Counted from the stretch's first letter, positions 26,533 to 35,993 are shown. The stretch is DNA of 37,715 bases from Candidatus Melainabacteria bacterium (GCA_023250095.1 JAHFBI010000007.1:1-37715), one strand, 5' to 3'. The notes: generated by a model from the sequence alone, not told the origin. Numbers and translations: made by a program.

Positions 26533-27653
26533 CTTTGCGGGCAGGGGTCTGCCAGGGGCAGGTTCTTGGGTCCGTCAGCTATGTCCTGGAGCATTTCCCC
26601 GCATTCGGCAGCCACTTGCCGGGCACTGAGTTGAGACAGGCACTGACGCTGTCCCTGGCAGGTTTTTTTGTAATTGCAGGGACGGCAGGGCAGTTGAGCG
26701 TCGAAGACAGCTTTGTGTAGCTTGCCGAAAGGACGCCAGCGCACAGGATCTGTCGGACCGAAAAGAGCGACGACTCGGCATCCCGCTGCTGCTGCCAGGT
26801 GGGACGGGCCCGAGTCGGTTGAGACGGCAAGATCCAGGGTGGACAGAAGGACGATACTCTGGCGCAGGCTGAGATCCCCGGCCAGGTTTACCCCTGCCAT
26901 GCCGGCCATTTCTTGTAATTGCTCGTATATTTGCCTGTCCTGGGCTGCTCCGATGAAAAAGGGCAGAAAGTCGTGTTTTTGCGCCAGAAGCTTCATTACT
27001 TCCGCCCAGGAAGAGAGGGGATACATTTTGTCCGGGTGGGCTGAGGCTGCATGGAAGAGGACTTTCGGCTTGCTGCTGCCTAGAGCCGGAACCAGGGAAA
27101 GCAGCTCTTCCTTCTCGCTCTGGCAAACCCAGGCTTCCAGATAGTCGTCAATTGGCTCCACGCCGGCAGCGCGCAAAACATCGAGCAGGGCTTCTACTTC
27201 GTGGACGTGCTTGTTCCATGGGACAGGATGTGTCAGGAACAATCGCCTGTATTCAGTGTCCCAGCCGACTCTGTGGGCAGCCGAGCTCAGCCAGGCAAGA
27301 AGGGCGGATGAAAAGGATCTCTTCAGGACGAAGACAAGATCATATTTCCGCTCCCTCAGATGCTTTGCCTGCTGAAGAAAACTGAGCTTCTGTCCATTGC
27401 CCCGGTCGTATTTGTGAAAGTTCGTCGTGTCGAACGGTAAGAGTTGATTGATATAAGGGCAGCCCTCGAGCACTTTGCCGCTTTCCGGTCCGACCAGCAC
27501 ATCGATCTGGCTGTCGGGGTAGTAGTATCGCAGATTTCGCAGGAAAGGCACGGTAAGGATGGTATCGCCAATGAAGCGATAACGCATGACCAGAATCTTT
27601 CTGGCTGCAAGCGGTGCCTGGCAAATCATTTTGAGCGGGTTGTGTGCGTCCAT
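26529..27653 (-). CDS. Glycosyltransferase family 9 (heptosyltransferase-like)
   Basis: A GT-B enzyme of the lipopolysaccharide heptosyltransferase family (WaaC/WaaF/WaaQ type). The N-terminal MRYRFIGDTILTVPFLRNL (about 23-41) is the family's GD-x-(L/I)-x-T-x-P motif. The C-terminal domain has DLAVSTDSGPSHLAAAAG and VVALFGPTDPVRWRPFG, then a Cys-rich PCRPCNYKKTCQGQRQC typical of the group. Its 374 residues are normal. It begins 7 bp after lpxK, downstream of waaA, so it most likely adds an inner-core sugar to Kdo-lipid A. Whether the sugar is heptose is uncertain, since no heptose synthesis gene is in view. Confidence 0.88.
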   Translation of the reverse strand: MDAHNPLKMICQAPLAARKILVMRYRFIGDTILTVPFLRNLRYYYPDSQIDVLVGPESGKVLEGCPYINQLLPFDTTNFHKYDRGNGQKLSFLQQAKHLRERKYDLVFVLKRSFSSALLAWLSSAAHRVGWDTEYRRLFLTHPVPWNKHVHEVEALLDVLRAAGVEPIDDYLEAWVCQSEKEELLSLVPALGSSKPKVLFHAASAHPDKMYPLSSWAEVMKLLAQKHDFLPFFIGAAQDRQIYEQLQEMAGMAGVNLAGDLSLRQSIVLLSTLDLAVSTDSGPSHLAAAAGCRVVALFGPTDPVRWRPFGKLHKAVFDAQLPCRPCNYKKTCQGQRQCLSQLSARQVAAECGEMLQDIADGPKNLPLADPCPQS

Positions 27654-27660
27654 GATTCAG

Positions 27661-28749
27661 TCACATGCCCATTCTATTTGATTTGTCCAGACTTGCTCCC
27701 GGCGGGATGGGACCTAGCCAGGCGCATTTGAGTTTGAGTGTGGCAATAGGCAGGTCCCCGACAAGCTGGCTGCTCAGGCGGACGGCGTCTTTTTCTGTCG
27801 TCACGAGCATCTCGGCTTGCGTGCTCTGAGCGAGGGACTTCAAGGAAGCAATGTCTTGCGCGGTATACCAGTGATGGTCGCCGAAGCTTCTTTGCCCGAC
27901 CACCTCTGCGCCCAACGATTCAAGTTCGGCCTGGAAATTTTCCGGGCGGGCTATGCCGCAGAAAGCCAGCACTTTCGTTTGCGCCAGTGCCGACGGAGAC
28001 AGGGCTACTTCCTGACAGCCAAACGGCGTGAGTGCTGAGGGCTCGAAACGGCAGGCGGTAATTGTCGCTGACGGGGACGCGGAGGACAGCAATGACCGGA
28101 CTTGCTCTAGCTTCTCTTCGTCGAAGACGTCTGGCACTTTGGTGATGACGATCCAGTGTGCCCGGACAAGAGCGCTCACAGGCTCGCGCAAGCGCCCGGA
28201 AGGCAGCAAACTGTCCTTGAGGAGATCGTCATTGTAGTCGATGAGGACGATGTCCGTGTCGCGGGACATGGGGAAATGCTGGAAGCCGTCGTCGAGGATC
28301 AAGATATCACAGCCATGATCTTGGATAGCCATGGCAGCGGCTGTTGTGCGGCTCGCGCCGACGATGACGACTGCCTGCGGGCAGGACAGTGCCATCATAT
28401 ATGGTTCGTCACCGGCATCGGCGCAACTGGTTATCGGTCCTTGCCCGGCACTGACAATGACTGAGCTTGCCCGGGACAACCTTTTGTACCCGCGACTGAG
28501 GATGCCTACTTTGTGCCCCGAATCGCTCAGGCGCTGGCAGATGTCGACCACGATCGGAGTCTTGCCAGTGCCGCCTACGGTCAGGTTGCCGACACTGATC
28601 ACTGGCTGGGCAAAATGTTTTTGCTTGAGAAGCCCTAGATTGTAGGACATGATCCGGCAATATGAGCCTGCCAGAAATGCGGCAGACACAGGTTTAAGAA
28701 GACCGCTCAGGAGTCTTTCGCCTGTCGTTTGCGGATTACCCCAGCTCAT
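27661..28749 (-). CDS. lpxK: Tetraacyldisaccharide 4'-kinase
   Basis: LpxK phosphorylates the 4'-position of tetraacyldisaccharide 1-phosphate to make lipid IVA, at the cytoplasmic membrane. The P-loop region VISVGNLTVGGTGKTPIV near residues 50-67 is the family hallmark. GILSRGYKR, DILILDDGFQHFPMSRD (near 150) and LVTTEKDAVRL near the C-terminus are also diagnostic. An N-terminal hydrophobic helix precedes the P-loop. I start at the ATG at 28749, which forms an ATGA overlap with the waaA stop and has AGGAG eight bases upstream. An ATG at 28755 sits too close to that site. The overlap implies translational coupling with waaA. Confidence 0.96.
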   Translation of the reverse strand: MSWGNPQTTGERLLSGLLKPVSAAFLAGSYCRIMSYNLGLLKQKHFAQPVISVGNLTVGGTGKTPIVVDICQRLSDSGHKVGILSRGYKRLSRASSVIVSAGQGPITSCADAGDEPYMMALSCPQAVVIVGASRTTAAAMAIQDHGCDILILDDGFQHFPMSRDTDIVLIDYNDDLLKDSLLPSGRLREPVSALVRAHWIVITKVPDVFDEEKLEQVRSLLSSASPSATITACRFEPSALTPFGCQEVALSPSALAQTKVLAFCGIARPENFQAELESLGAEVVGQRSFGDHHWYTAQDIASLKSLAQSTQAEMLVTTEKDAVRLSSQLVGDLPIATLKLKCAWLGPIPPGASLDKSNRMGM

Positions 28750-30122
28750 GGCCATTGCTCCTGAGACCTGTCCAGCTCCTTGAGGGAGTTATTTGTTTCC
28801 AGCGGCTGCAAGTCAGCAAACCTGCCGCTTGCCTTTCCTGAAGAACGGGACCCACTTGCGCCAGCCAGGACAGAATCGAGCACGGACATGGTGCGCTCTA
28901 CTGCACCATGGGCTTCGGAAAGCACTGCTTTGCCGGCTGCACCCAGCTGTGCCTGCCGTGAAGGGGAAGCCGCCAGGTGCGACAGCTGGACAGCCAGCTC
29001 CTGTTCATCGTGCACCATCACCAGTGCCTGGCGGGAAAGGAGCAGGGAGGCTGTGTCGCGGGTTTTTTCCACATGCGGTCCGCAGATGACAGGACAGGAC
29101 CAGGCGTAAGGTTCCATCAGATTGTGACCGCCGATTCTAACAAGTGTGCCGCCAACATAGGCGATGGAGGCTATGGCATAAAAAGATGTCAGCTTTCCGA
29201 TTGTGTCCAGCAAAAAGATGTCCCTGTCGCCCTCAAAGCTCTCTTGCAAGGAGAAGCGGCGCACAAGGAAGTGAGCGGATTCAATCAGGCTGGCCACGCG
29301 GTCGAAGCGCTCCGGATGGCGTGGAGCCAGGATAAGCCGTGAGGGCACCTTGAGTTTTTGCCAGGCGTTAATAAGGGCAATCTCTTCTCCTTCGTGCGTC
29401 GAGCCGCCGATTATGACTGTTTCTTCCGGTCTGAGCTTCAGAGCCTCTCTCAGCTCATCTGTCTGCTGGCTGCCGAGCGTCTGGCTGCCGTCAAACTTCA
29501 AGTTCCCGCAAGTGAACACAGAGCGCTCGGCTGCGCCGAGGGCGAGATAACGGAGAGTTTCTTGATCCGACTGGGTGGCTATCGCTTTAAATCGCTTGAA
29601 GGTCGGTGCGATCAATGGCTTGCCTAAAAGGTACTTTTTGAAGGATCTCGGTGAGATGCGACCGTTTACCTGGCACACAGGAATACCGCGCAATGCTGAT
29701 TCAAAGATAAACCCCGGCCAGATTTCGGTTTCGGCAACAGCCACCAGGCAGGGATCTATCGTATCGAGCCAGCGGTTAATGGGCAGGGGCAGATCAAGCG
29801 GGAAATAGAAGATACTGGCAAAGTCCCCGGCTTTTTCCAGAGCAAGCTTCTGACCGGTCGCCGTTGTCGTGGAAACACAGATGTGATATTCAGGATGTGC
29901 CTGCCGGAAGACTTTGAGCAAAGGAAGCACGGCGTTGAACTCCCCTACCGACACGGCATGAAACCAGACTCGCCTTAGATCTGGCGGGAAAGACTTCTTA
30001 AGCTCCGCTGGCGGGAAGCCGAGCTTTTGTTTCAGTCCGGCGCGAGCTTTGGGCTGAAGCAGAAGGAAAGGTCCGGCGACCACAAGAGCCAGTATGACGA
30101 GAAAGTAATAGACCAGCATCAT
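28746..30122 (-). CDS. waaA: 3-deoxy-D-manno-octulosonic acid transferase
   Basis: WaaA (KdtA) transfers one or more Kdo residues from CMP-Kdo to lipid IVA. The protein has 458 residues, somewhat above the usual 420-430, with an extra Ser-rich tail of about 35 residues. An N-terminal membrane anchor (MMLVYYFLVILALVVAGPFL) is followed by WFHAVSVGEFNA, where the Glu is the catalytic base of this family, then AETEIWPGF near 130, CQVNGRISPRS, GGSTHEGEE near 240 and RHPERFDRV. IGGHNLMEPYAWSCPV lies in the C-terminal domain. It is the first gene of waaA-lpxK-GT9, which is strong evidence for an outer membrane with Kdo-containing lipopolysaccharide. Confidence 0.96.
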   Translation of the reverse strand: MMLVYYFLVILALVVAGPFLLLQPKARAGLKQKLGFPPAELKKSFPPDLRRVWFHAVSVGEFNAVLPLLKVFRQAHPEYHICVSTTTATGQKLALEKAGDFASIFYFPLDLPLPINRWLDTIDPCLVAVAETEIWPGFIFESALRGIPVCQVNGRISPRSFKKYLLGKPLIAPTFKRFKAIATQSDQETLRYLALGAAERSVFTCGNLKFDGSQTLGSQQTDELREALKLRPEETVIIGGSTHEGEEIALINAWQKLKVPSRLILAPRHPERFDRVASLIESAHFLVRRFSLQESFEGDRDIFLLDTIGKLTSFYAIASIAYVGGTLVRIGGHNLMEPYAWSCPVICGPHVEKTRDTASLLLSRQALVMVHDEQELAVQLSHLAASPSRQAQLGAAGKAVLSEAHGAVERTMSVLDSVLAGASGSRSSGKASGRFADLQPLETNNSLKELDRSQEQWP

Positions 30123-30235
30123 ATCTTACAACTCTACAGTCCTTGCCCTTTTCCTGCCATGCGGTTTGTTTAAGGCTTGATAGAGTGTAAGGTAAATGTT
30201 GCCGCACGCCTGAATATTCAAGACTATGAGACTCT

Positions 30236-30274
30236 AAAGAACACAGGCAACTCAATCTCTTTGCTGTGTTCTTT
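30236..30274 (-). terminator. Candidate hairpin terminator after priA
   Basis: Arms AAAGAACACAG (30236-30246) and CTGTGTTCTTT (30264-30274) are exact reverse complements (11 bp) around a 17-base loop, about 70 bp beyond the priA stop and 114 bp before the waaA start. On the minus strand only a short T-run (CTTT) closes the stem, so termination efficiency is uncertain. Confidence 0.4.
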
Positions 30275-30343
30275 GTCGCGCGCCTGCTGCGGGAGGCTAG
30301 CTTTGCTCGGGCAAAGAACTTTTTTGTCGGACTTTCCGTGTAA

Positions 30344-33082
30344 TCAGAGCATGTCCTGGGCGTCGATATCTATGGCCAGGGCGACGCCTGGACCAACACG
30401 CCAGAGGAAGAGGAATTGCCCAAGGAGCTTTCGTCCTGCAGCTCCACAAAGGTTTTTGACGATGACATGGAAGCGGAATTTGCCGCGCAACCTTTCGATG
30501 AGACAGGGGGCCGGTCCAAGTATTTTGATGGCTGTCAGCTGTACTTTGTCTTCCAGATAAACGCTGAGCGCCTCTGCCAGCTGTTCGGCAGCGCTCTGGG
30601 CGGTCGTCTCCTCATCGGCTGAGAAGACAATGCGGATGAGTTGACTGAAAGGGGGGTATTCAAAAGACTGACGCGACGCAAGTTCCTGCTCAGCAAAAGT
30701 CTTGTAGTCATGTCTTTGAGCCAGAAGCAAAGCTGGAAGCTCGAGATTGTAAGTTTGCAGGATGACCTGCCCCTTGTATTTGCCGCGCCCGGCTCGCCCT
30801 GAGACCTGTGTCAGAAGCTGGAAACCTCTTTCCAGGCTACGGTAATCAGGCAGATTGAAGGCAGCGTCAGCTGCCAGGACGCCGACCAGGACCACATTTT
30901 CAATGTCTAGCCCCTTGGAAACCATCTGTGTGCCAATAAGAATGTCAGCCTGCCCGGAGGCGAATTTAGCAAAGATTTCGTCGGCAGCACCGCGTTCTCT
31001 AGTGATGTCGCTATCAAGCCTGAGCAGGCGCGCCTCTGGAAAGCACTCTCTTACTTCTTGCTCGACTCTCTGCGTGCCCAGGCCGAACTGGCGGATGAAA
31101 GGACTCTTGCAGGACGGACAAATTTCGGCAGCCCCGGACCGGAAAGCGCAGTGGTGGCAAATAAGATAGCCGTCCTGCCCTTTTCCTTTGCTCTGGTGGA
31201 AAGTGAGAGAGACGCTGCAATTGCGGCATTTCAACACATAACCGCAAGCACGACAGAGGACATGGCTAGCAAAACCTCTCCTGTTGATGAGCAAAATGGC
31301 TTGCTTGCCTTGCTTGAGACAGTCTTTAACAGCCACAGTCAGCCGGTCGGAAAAAATGCTGTAATTGCCCAGGGCAAATTCGCGGCGCATATCTACAAGA
31401 TGCGACTCAGGCATTTCTTGCTTGAAAACACGCTCTGGCAATTCCAGAAGGTGGTTGTTCGACCTGGCTTCAGCATAGCTGCCGACATCCGGTGTGGCGC
31501 TGCCCAGAAGCAAGAGGGCGCCTGAGCGCTGGCAGCGCTCCCTGGCCAGGTGTCTGGCATGATAGCGAGGGCTGGGGCTGCTTTGCTTATAGCTGCTGTC
31601 ATGCTCTTCATCGAGAATGATCAGACCGAGGTGATTCAAGTCAGTGAGAACGGCCGAGCGAGCCCCCAGAAGGACACGAGCCTGCCCAGATTGTAAACGC
31701 CGCCAGGTATCGTAACGCTCGCCCTGTGAAAGTGCGCTGTGCCATACGGCTACGTTTTCCCCGAAACGTGCAACAAGGCGCTCAGCCAGTTGTGGCGTCA
31801 GGCTGATTTCCGGAACCAGCATCAAGGCTGTCCGTCCTTTCGAGAGTGTCCTTGCGATAAGACGCAAATAGATTTCTGTCTTGCCGGAGCCAGTAACACC
31901 ATGGAGCAGCCAGGGAGGATCTGCCTTGTCTGGGGAGTCCGCTTCTTCGGAGAGTCTTTCATCCAGACTTGCCTCCAGTACGCTCAGGACTTTTCTCTGG
32001 TCGCTCGTGAGCGTCGGCAAGGCAGCCTTTGTGCCTGGGCTGAGCAAAAGATGGCTGAGCGGGTCGCGCAAAATTTCTTCTTGAACTCGTGTGAGTATCC
32101 CCAGCTGGCACATGCGGTTTATGGTGCTGGCGCTTGTATGGGCTTGCTCGATGAGTCTGGCTAAGGCCAGTTGCCCGCCTGCCTGGCGCAAAACCTGGAC
32201 TATTGACTCCTGACGCTGGCTGGAGGCTGGCTTACGGGTCCAGATGACACTCTGGACAACTTTTGGCTGGGGAGAAGGCGAGCTTTCTTGCTCGACCTTG
32301 ATAAGCCCTTTTTGTCTGAGCTGGCAGAGGTATGTGTAAAACTTGCTCTGGTTCAGTCCGGTCTTCTGTCTGAGAGCCCTGAGCGACAGATAGCCTTGCC
32401 TGGCGCTTTGCAAACTGTCGTAAATGAGCAGTTGTTCTGTCCCTTTGGGCGGCAGGGGCACTCTGGTGTCCAGTCCGGGGCAGATGCGCACTATTTTTTT
32501 CAGCCTTGCTGACAGATCGGAAGGGACGCAAGCGCTTATCACTTCGGAGATAGGGGCTGCATAATAGTCCGCCACAAAATAGAGGAAGTTTATATAGGAG
32601 CGATCGAATATAGGAGCGCTTTCGAGCACTTCGACAATGTCTTTGATCAAGACGGGCTCCTGTCGGGCAGCTGTTGAGGCTTGCCAATCGGCGCAGTCGC
32701 TAAGGTCAATAACGAAAGCCGGGACAAGGTTCTGCTTGCCAAACGGCACCAGGACCTGGCTGCCGATGAAGACTTCCGACTTGAGGTGCTCGGGCACGCC
32801 ATAAGTGAACAGACGGTTGCCGAGGTCGCGGCTAATAATGTCTATGGCGACATCAGCCAGAATCCTCTTTTCCGGCGCCGTCGGGGTTGGCGGATTTCTC
32901 TCTAGAAGGGAGCCATTCGGTTGGTCCTCAAGAAAGGTTCTCTCTTGAAGGGCGTTATCGGTTCCACTTACCTGGTCGCCGGGGCTCTTTCGTCCCGCTT
33001 CTGCGCTCAATGAAAGCCTCCGCCTCAGGCGGTCTGGGAGCCTCCCTCCATAAACTTCCGGGAGGCGGTCTGACCTTACCAT
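30344..33082 (-). CDS. priA: Primosomal protein N' (PriA helicase)
   Basis: PriA is the DEAH-type 3'-5' helicase that rebuilds stalled replication forks and reloads the replicative helicase. Walker A GVTGSGKTEIY lies near residue 395, motif II DEEHDSSYKQ near 490, and GSATPD follows. The zinc-binding region (about 617-660) has paired Cys motifs CRACGYVLKCRNC, CHHC and CPSC. GTQMVSKGLDIENV and the QVSGRAGRG helicase end are present. The PriA core starts near residue 73 (ILADVAIDIISRDLGNRLF); before it is a basic, polar extension with no family match, making the protein 912 residues against the usual 730-820. I start at the ATG at 33082, with GGAGG eight bases upstream, in preference to the ATG at 33100. 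Confidence 0.95.
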   Translation of the reverse strand: MVRSDRLPEVYGGRLPDRLRRRLSLSAEAGRKSPGDQVSGTDNALQERTFLEDQPNGSLLERNPPTPTAPEKRILADVAIDIISRDLGNRLFTYGVPEHLKSEVFIGSQVLVPFGKQNLVPAFVIDLSDCADWQASTAARQEPVLIKDIVEVLESAPIFDRSYINFLYFVADYYAAPISEVISACVPSDLSARLKKIVRICPGLDTRVPLPPKGTEQLLIYDSLQSARQGYLSLRALRQKTGLNQSKFYTYLCQLRQKGLIKVEQESSPSPQPKVVQSVIWTRKPASSQRQESIVQVLRQAGGQLALARLIEQAHTSASTINRMCQLGILTRVQEEILRDPLSHLLLSPGTKAALPTLTSDQRKVLSVLEASLDERLSEEADSPDKADPPWLLHGVTGSGKTEIYLRLIARTLSKGRTALMLVPEISLTPQLAERLVARFGENVAVWHSALSQGERYDTWRRLQSGQARVLLGARSAVLTDLNHLGLIILDEEHDSSYKQSSPSPRYHARHLARERCQRSGALLLLGSATPDVGSYAEARSNNHLLELPERVFKQEMPESHLVDMRREFALGNYSIFSDRLTVAVKDCLKQGKQAILLINRRGFASHVLCRACGYVLKCRNCSVSLTFHQSKGKGQDGYLICHHCAFRSGAAEICPSCKSPFIRQFGLGTQRVEQEVRECFPEARLLRLDSDITRERGAADEIFAKFASGQADILIGTQMVSKGLDIENVVLVGVLAADAAFNLPDYRSLERGFQLLTQVSGRAGRGKYKGQVILQTYNLELPALLLAQRHDYKTFAEQELASRQSFEYPPFSQLIRIVFSADEETTAQSAAEQLAEALSVYLEDKVQLTAIKILGPAPCLIERLRGKFRFHVIVKNLCGAAGRKLLGQFLFLWRVGPGVALAIDIDAQDML

Positions 33083-33148
33083 AAGCATAACCTCCGGCAT
33101 AGCTCATGTTTGCTTAAAGAGCTAAAACGCCTGAGGTTCGAGAAAAGT

Positions 33149-33643
33149 TCAAGCACCAATCAAATATTTGTTCCAGTAAGAGTGACCGGAAAGAGAATGC
33201 TTGGAGATTTCAAAGGAAACGTGGCTCTGCGGGCGGCGGGGCACGCAAAGCAAGGGCATGTTGGCTTCTCTGGGGGTGCGGTCGCCTTTCTTGACATTGC
33301 ATCTCAGGCAGGCCGCCACTACGTTTTCCCAGGAATCACCACCTCCCCGCGAGCGCGGCAGGATATGGTCGATGGTCAGGTCGTGCCGGCGATCGCCGCA
33401 ATACTGGCAAGTGTAATTATCCCGGTGCAAGACGTTGCGCCGGGATAAACTGATTTCTTTATAGGGGATTTTTACATAACTACGCAGCCGGATGACCGTA
33501 GGTAAGTGAAAGTCAGCATAGATTAGTTTGCCATTATGCTCGATTTGTTCGGCTTTTCCCTTCATGATGAGAACAAGAGCCCGCCGCCAGCTACATATAT
33601 TTAGCGGTTCGTATGATGCGTTGAGTACCAGGACTTTAGACAA
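33149..33643 (-). CDS. HNH endonuclease family protein
   Basis: A 164-residue protein with a complete HNH domain: zinc ligands C79 and C82 (CQYC) and C112 and C115 (CLRC), catalytic D92-H93 in LTIDHILPRSRGG, and N107 in WENVVAAC. The N-terminal 70 residues (VLVLNASYEPLNICSWRRAL) are typical of the stand-alone HNH proteins widespread in cyanobacteria and other bacteria, whose role is unclear; repair or restriction is usually proposed. The start is a TTG at 33643 with AGAGAGG six bases upstream. The stop is 48 bp before priA, so the pair may be co-transcribed. Confidence 0.9.
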   Translation of the reverse strand: MSKVLVLNASYEPLNICSWRRALVLIMKGKAEQIEHNGKLIYADFHLPTVIRLRSYVKIPYKEISLSRRNVLHRDNYTCQYCGDRRHDLTIDHILPRSRGGGDSWENVVAACLRCNVKKGDRTPREANMPLLCVPRRPQSHVSFEISKHSLSGHSYWNKYLIGA

Positions 33644-34016
33644 GGCAAACCTCTCTCTGTTGTATGTCTTTTTGTTTATCAGTCCTCAACCTGCCAGATG
33701 GCGGGGATCTTAGCAATGCGGACTAGTTTCTCCTTCCAAGCAAGAACAGCTTCTTAAGCATATCTTCATATTGTCACATTATAACGAGATCTCGCACAAT
33801 TTGTCTAGAAATCGCGCTGGCGCGGCGTCCTGTGCTACAATTTACGACCTGTCAAAAAAGACGGAATCGGGCCTTAGCTTGTGATCTCGCCCCAGAATGC
33901 CTCAGTTGGCATTGTCGCCGAGAGCAACATCACAAGCGGTGAGACTCTTATCGGTAATTTCAAGAGAAGAAACGGTCAGTCCAGTGCAAACCATCAAACA
34001 GGAGAGAGGAGCAACC
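33644..34016. other. Divergent intergenic region and rpsB leader, 373 bp
   Basis: The left part should hold the promoter for the HNH-priA genes (minus), which I cannot pick out. The right part holds the extended -10 element at 33833-33841 and then a leader of about 170 bases to the rpsB start. A frame open from 33897 into rpsB would add 40 residues unlike any S2 protein. S2 leaders are often autoregulatory, but I cannot fold this one with confidence. Confidence 0.5.
33833..33841 (+). promoter_or_regulatory. Extended -10 promoter element for rpsB-tsf
   Basis: TGC followed by TACAAT matches an extended -10 (TGn-TATAAT with one mismatch). No good -35 lies 16-18 bases upstream, as is usual for extended -10 promoters. 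Transcription would start near 33848, leaving a leader of about 170 bases before rpsB. Confidence 0.45.
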
Positions 34017-34832
34017 TTGCCAGTAGCAACAATGAGACAACTGTTGGAGGCCGGCGTCCACTTCGGGCACCAGACCCGCCGCTGGAATCCCAAGATGCGC
34101 CAGTACATTTACGGCGAGCGCAACGGGATCTATATCATCGATCTCGAACAGACATCGCGCGCCCTTGACAAAGCTTGCGATTATATGCGGCAGGCAGCAT
34201 CCGAGAGAAAGAATATTGTTTTCGTCGGCACGAAGAAACAAGCCGCCGAAATTGTCGAAGAAGAAGCCAAGCGTGCCGGCGCTCATTACGTCAACCGGCG
34301 CTGGCTGGGCGGTATGCTCACCAATTTCGAGACTATCCGCCTGCGCATCAATCGTTTGAAAGAGCTGGAAGAGATGCGCGATACGGGCGAGTTCTATCGC
34401 CGTCCGAAGAAAGAAGTCGCCGTCCTCAATCGCGAGCTGACGAAGCTGGAAAAGTCCCTGGGTGGCATCAAACTGATGCGTGGTCGCCCGGACGTGCTCT
34501 TCGTGATTGACCAGAAGCGCGAGCTCATCGCTGTCGCCGAAGCGAAGAAGGTGGGCATCACTGTGGTTGGCATCATCGACACCAACTGCGATCCAGACGG
34601 CATCGACTATGTCATTCCAGGAAATGACGACTCAATCCGCTCCATCAAGCTGATTTGCTCGAAGCTTTGCGATGCCATTCTGGAAGGCAAGCATGGGCAG
34701 CCGAACCTCGGGCTCGAAGAAGAGCGCACGCCTCCCGAAGAGCCCAAGAGCCTGGTTTCGGTGGCAACTGTGCGCGGCGCCGATGAAGGCACCGAAGAAT
34801 CTTTCGAGGCACCGGCACCCGAAGGGCTCTAG
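34017..34832 (+). CDS. rpsB: 30S ribosomal protein S2
   Basis: S2 is a late-assembling protein of the small ribosomal subunit that helps bind S1. The protein starts at TTG 34017 with AGGAG five bases upstream, reading [19 protein letters not shown], the normal S2 start in cyanobacteria. [54 protein letters not shown] and [21 protein letters not shown] are all diagnostic. After the core the C-terminus carries an acidic tail of about 40 residues ([12 protein letters not shown] and on) with no known role. At 271 residues it is near normal length. An upstream open frame from 33897 is rejected as a start. tsf follows after 104 bp. Confidence 0.97.
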   Translation: MPVATMRQLLEAGVHFGHQTRRWNPKMRQYIYGERNGIYIIDLEQTSRALDKACDYMRQAASERKNIVFVGTKKQAAEIVEEEAKRAGAHYVNRRWLGGMLTNFETIRLRINRLKELEEMRDTGEFYRRPKKEVAVLNRELTKLEKSLGGIKLMRGRPDVLFVIDQKRELIAVAEAKKVGITVVGIIDTNCDPDGIDYVIPGNDDSIRSIKLICSKLCDAILEGKHGQPNLGLEEERTPPEEPKSLVSVATVRGADEGTEESFEAPAPEGL

Positions 34833-34936
34833 GGTCATAAACTGCCTGCCGGGCCGCTTCAGGCATTTTACCTGAGGCTGTCCGGTTGAATGATCTGGTT
34901 GAAAAACAGCTTTCTCAGAAAGAGGAGATGAAGGAA

Positions 34937-35860
34937 ATGGCTGATATTTCGGCTTCCATGGTGAAAGAATTACGCGACAAGTCCGGTGCTGCCATGATGG
35001 ACTGCAAAAAGGCACTGGTGGAAGCGAACGGAAATTTCGACAAGGCCATCGAATGGTTGCGACAGAAGGGCATGGCCGTGGCCACCAAAAAGGCTTCCCG
35101 CACGGCTACTGAAGGGCTGGTTGTCGCAAGGGTCGCAGACGATCTCAAATCCGGAGTCATAGTCGAAGTTAACTGTGAAACAGACTTTGTGGCACGCAAT
35201 GAAGAATTTGTCGCCCTCTGCCAGGAAATCGCCGCTACGGCTTTTGAAACCAAATCTCTCGATGCCGAGGTGCTGATGAAACAGAAGCACGGAGCCGGCA
35301 CGGTTGCCGATTTCGTGACGGAAAAGGTGGCCAAGACTGGCGAGAACATGGTGGTCCGCCGCCTTGTATATGTGAACATTGAAGGACCGGGAGCCGTTGG
35401 CAGCTATATTCATGCTCTGGGCGGTAAAATGGGCGCTATTCTGGCGATCAAGAGTTCCAAGGATGTCGCAAGAGAAGAAATGTCTGCTCTTTGCCGAGAG
35501 CTGTCTATGCACATAGTCTCGGCCAAGCCTCAATACATAAGCCGCACTGAAGTCCCGGTCGAGGTCGTGGAGAACGAGCGGCGCATTGAAGCCGGCAAAG
35601 AGGATCTTGCCAAGAAGCCGGCGGAAATTCGCGACAAGATTGTATCTGGCCGCGTTGATAAGCTGATGGCGGAGCGCTGCTTCCTCGATCAGCCCTTTGT
35701 CAAGGATCCCAATCAGACCATCGCCCAGTATCTCAAGCAAAAGGGCACAACACTCGGCGCCGAGCTCACACCGGTCAAGTTCGCCCTGTTCATTCTCGGC
35801 GAAATGACTGCCGAGCCGACAGCGGAAGCTCCTCCAAGCAATGGCTGTTGCCAGCACTGA
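34937..35860 (+). CDS. tsf: Elongation factor Ts
   Basis: EF-Ts is the nucleotide exchange factor that recycles EF-Tu-GDP. The N-terminal UBA-like domain is standard: VKELRDKSGAAMMDCKKAL and then WLRQKGMAVATKKASRTATEG. The core has VIVEVNCETDFVARNEEF and later GKMGAILAIK and LSMHIVSAKPQYISRTEVP, ending with FLDQPFVKDPNQTIAQYL. I start at the ATG at 34937 (GAGGAG nine bases upstream), giving 307 residues; an open frame from 34886 adds 17 non-family residues. It follows rpsB in the usual order. The gap of about 290 bp before pyrH has a weak promoter-like pair. Confidence 0.97.
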   Translation: MADISASMVKELRDKSGAAMMDCKKALVEANGNFDKAIEWLRQKGMAVATKKASRTATEGLVVARVADDLKSGVIVEVNCETDFVARNEEFVALCQEIAATAFETKSLDAEVLMKQKHGAGTVADFVTEKVAKTGENMVVRRLVYVNIEGPGAVGSYIHALGGKMGAILAIKSSKDVAREEMSALCRELSMHIVSAKPQYISRTEVPVEVVENERRIEAGKEDLAKKPAEIRDKIVSGRVDKLMAERCFLDQPFVKDPNQTIAQYLKQKGTTLGAELTPVKFALFILGEMTAEPTAEAPPSNGCCQH

Positions 35861-35963
35861 AAGCTCAGGACACTTCTTCTTCTACTTCTTCGAAAAAGCG
35901 CATCTGGCAGTTTATGCAACTGCTGGTTGCCTGTCCCTGACGTGCTGCAAGATGATCCGAGTT

Positions 35964-35993
35964 TTTACACTGGCTTCTTAACAACTTTAAAAG
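35964..35993 (+). promoter_or_regulatory. Weak candidate promoter before pyrH
   Basis: TTTACA (35964-35969) and TAAAAG (35988-35993) are separated by 18 bases in the 277-bp gap between tsf and pyrH. The -35 matches five of six consensus bases, the -10 four of six. The gap suggests that pyrH-frr-glmS may have their own promoter. Confidence 0.25.

Noticed and set aside
33110-33160. tRNA-like GGTTCGA motif between priA and the HNH gene
   Set aside because: No acceptor stem, anticodon arm or CCA end can be built around it.
34970-35857. 295-residue open frame on the minus strand
   Set aside because: Antisense to tsf, which is unmistakable.
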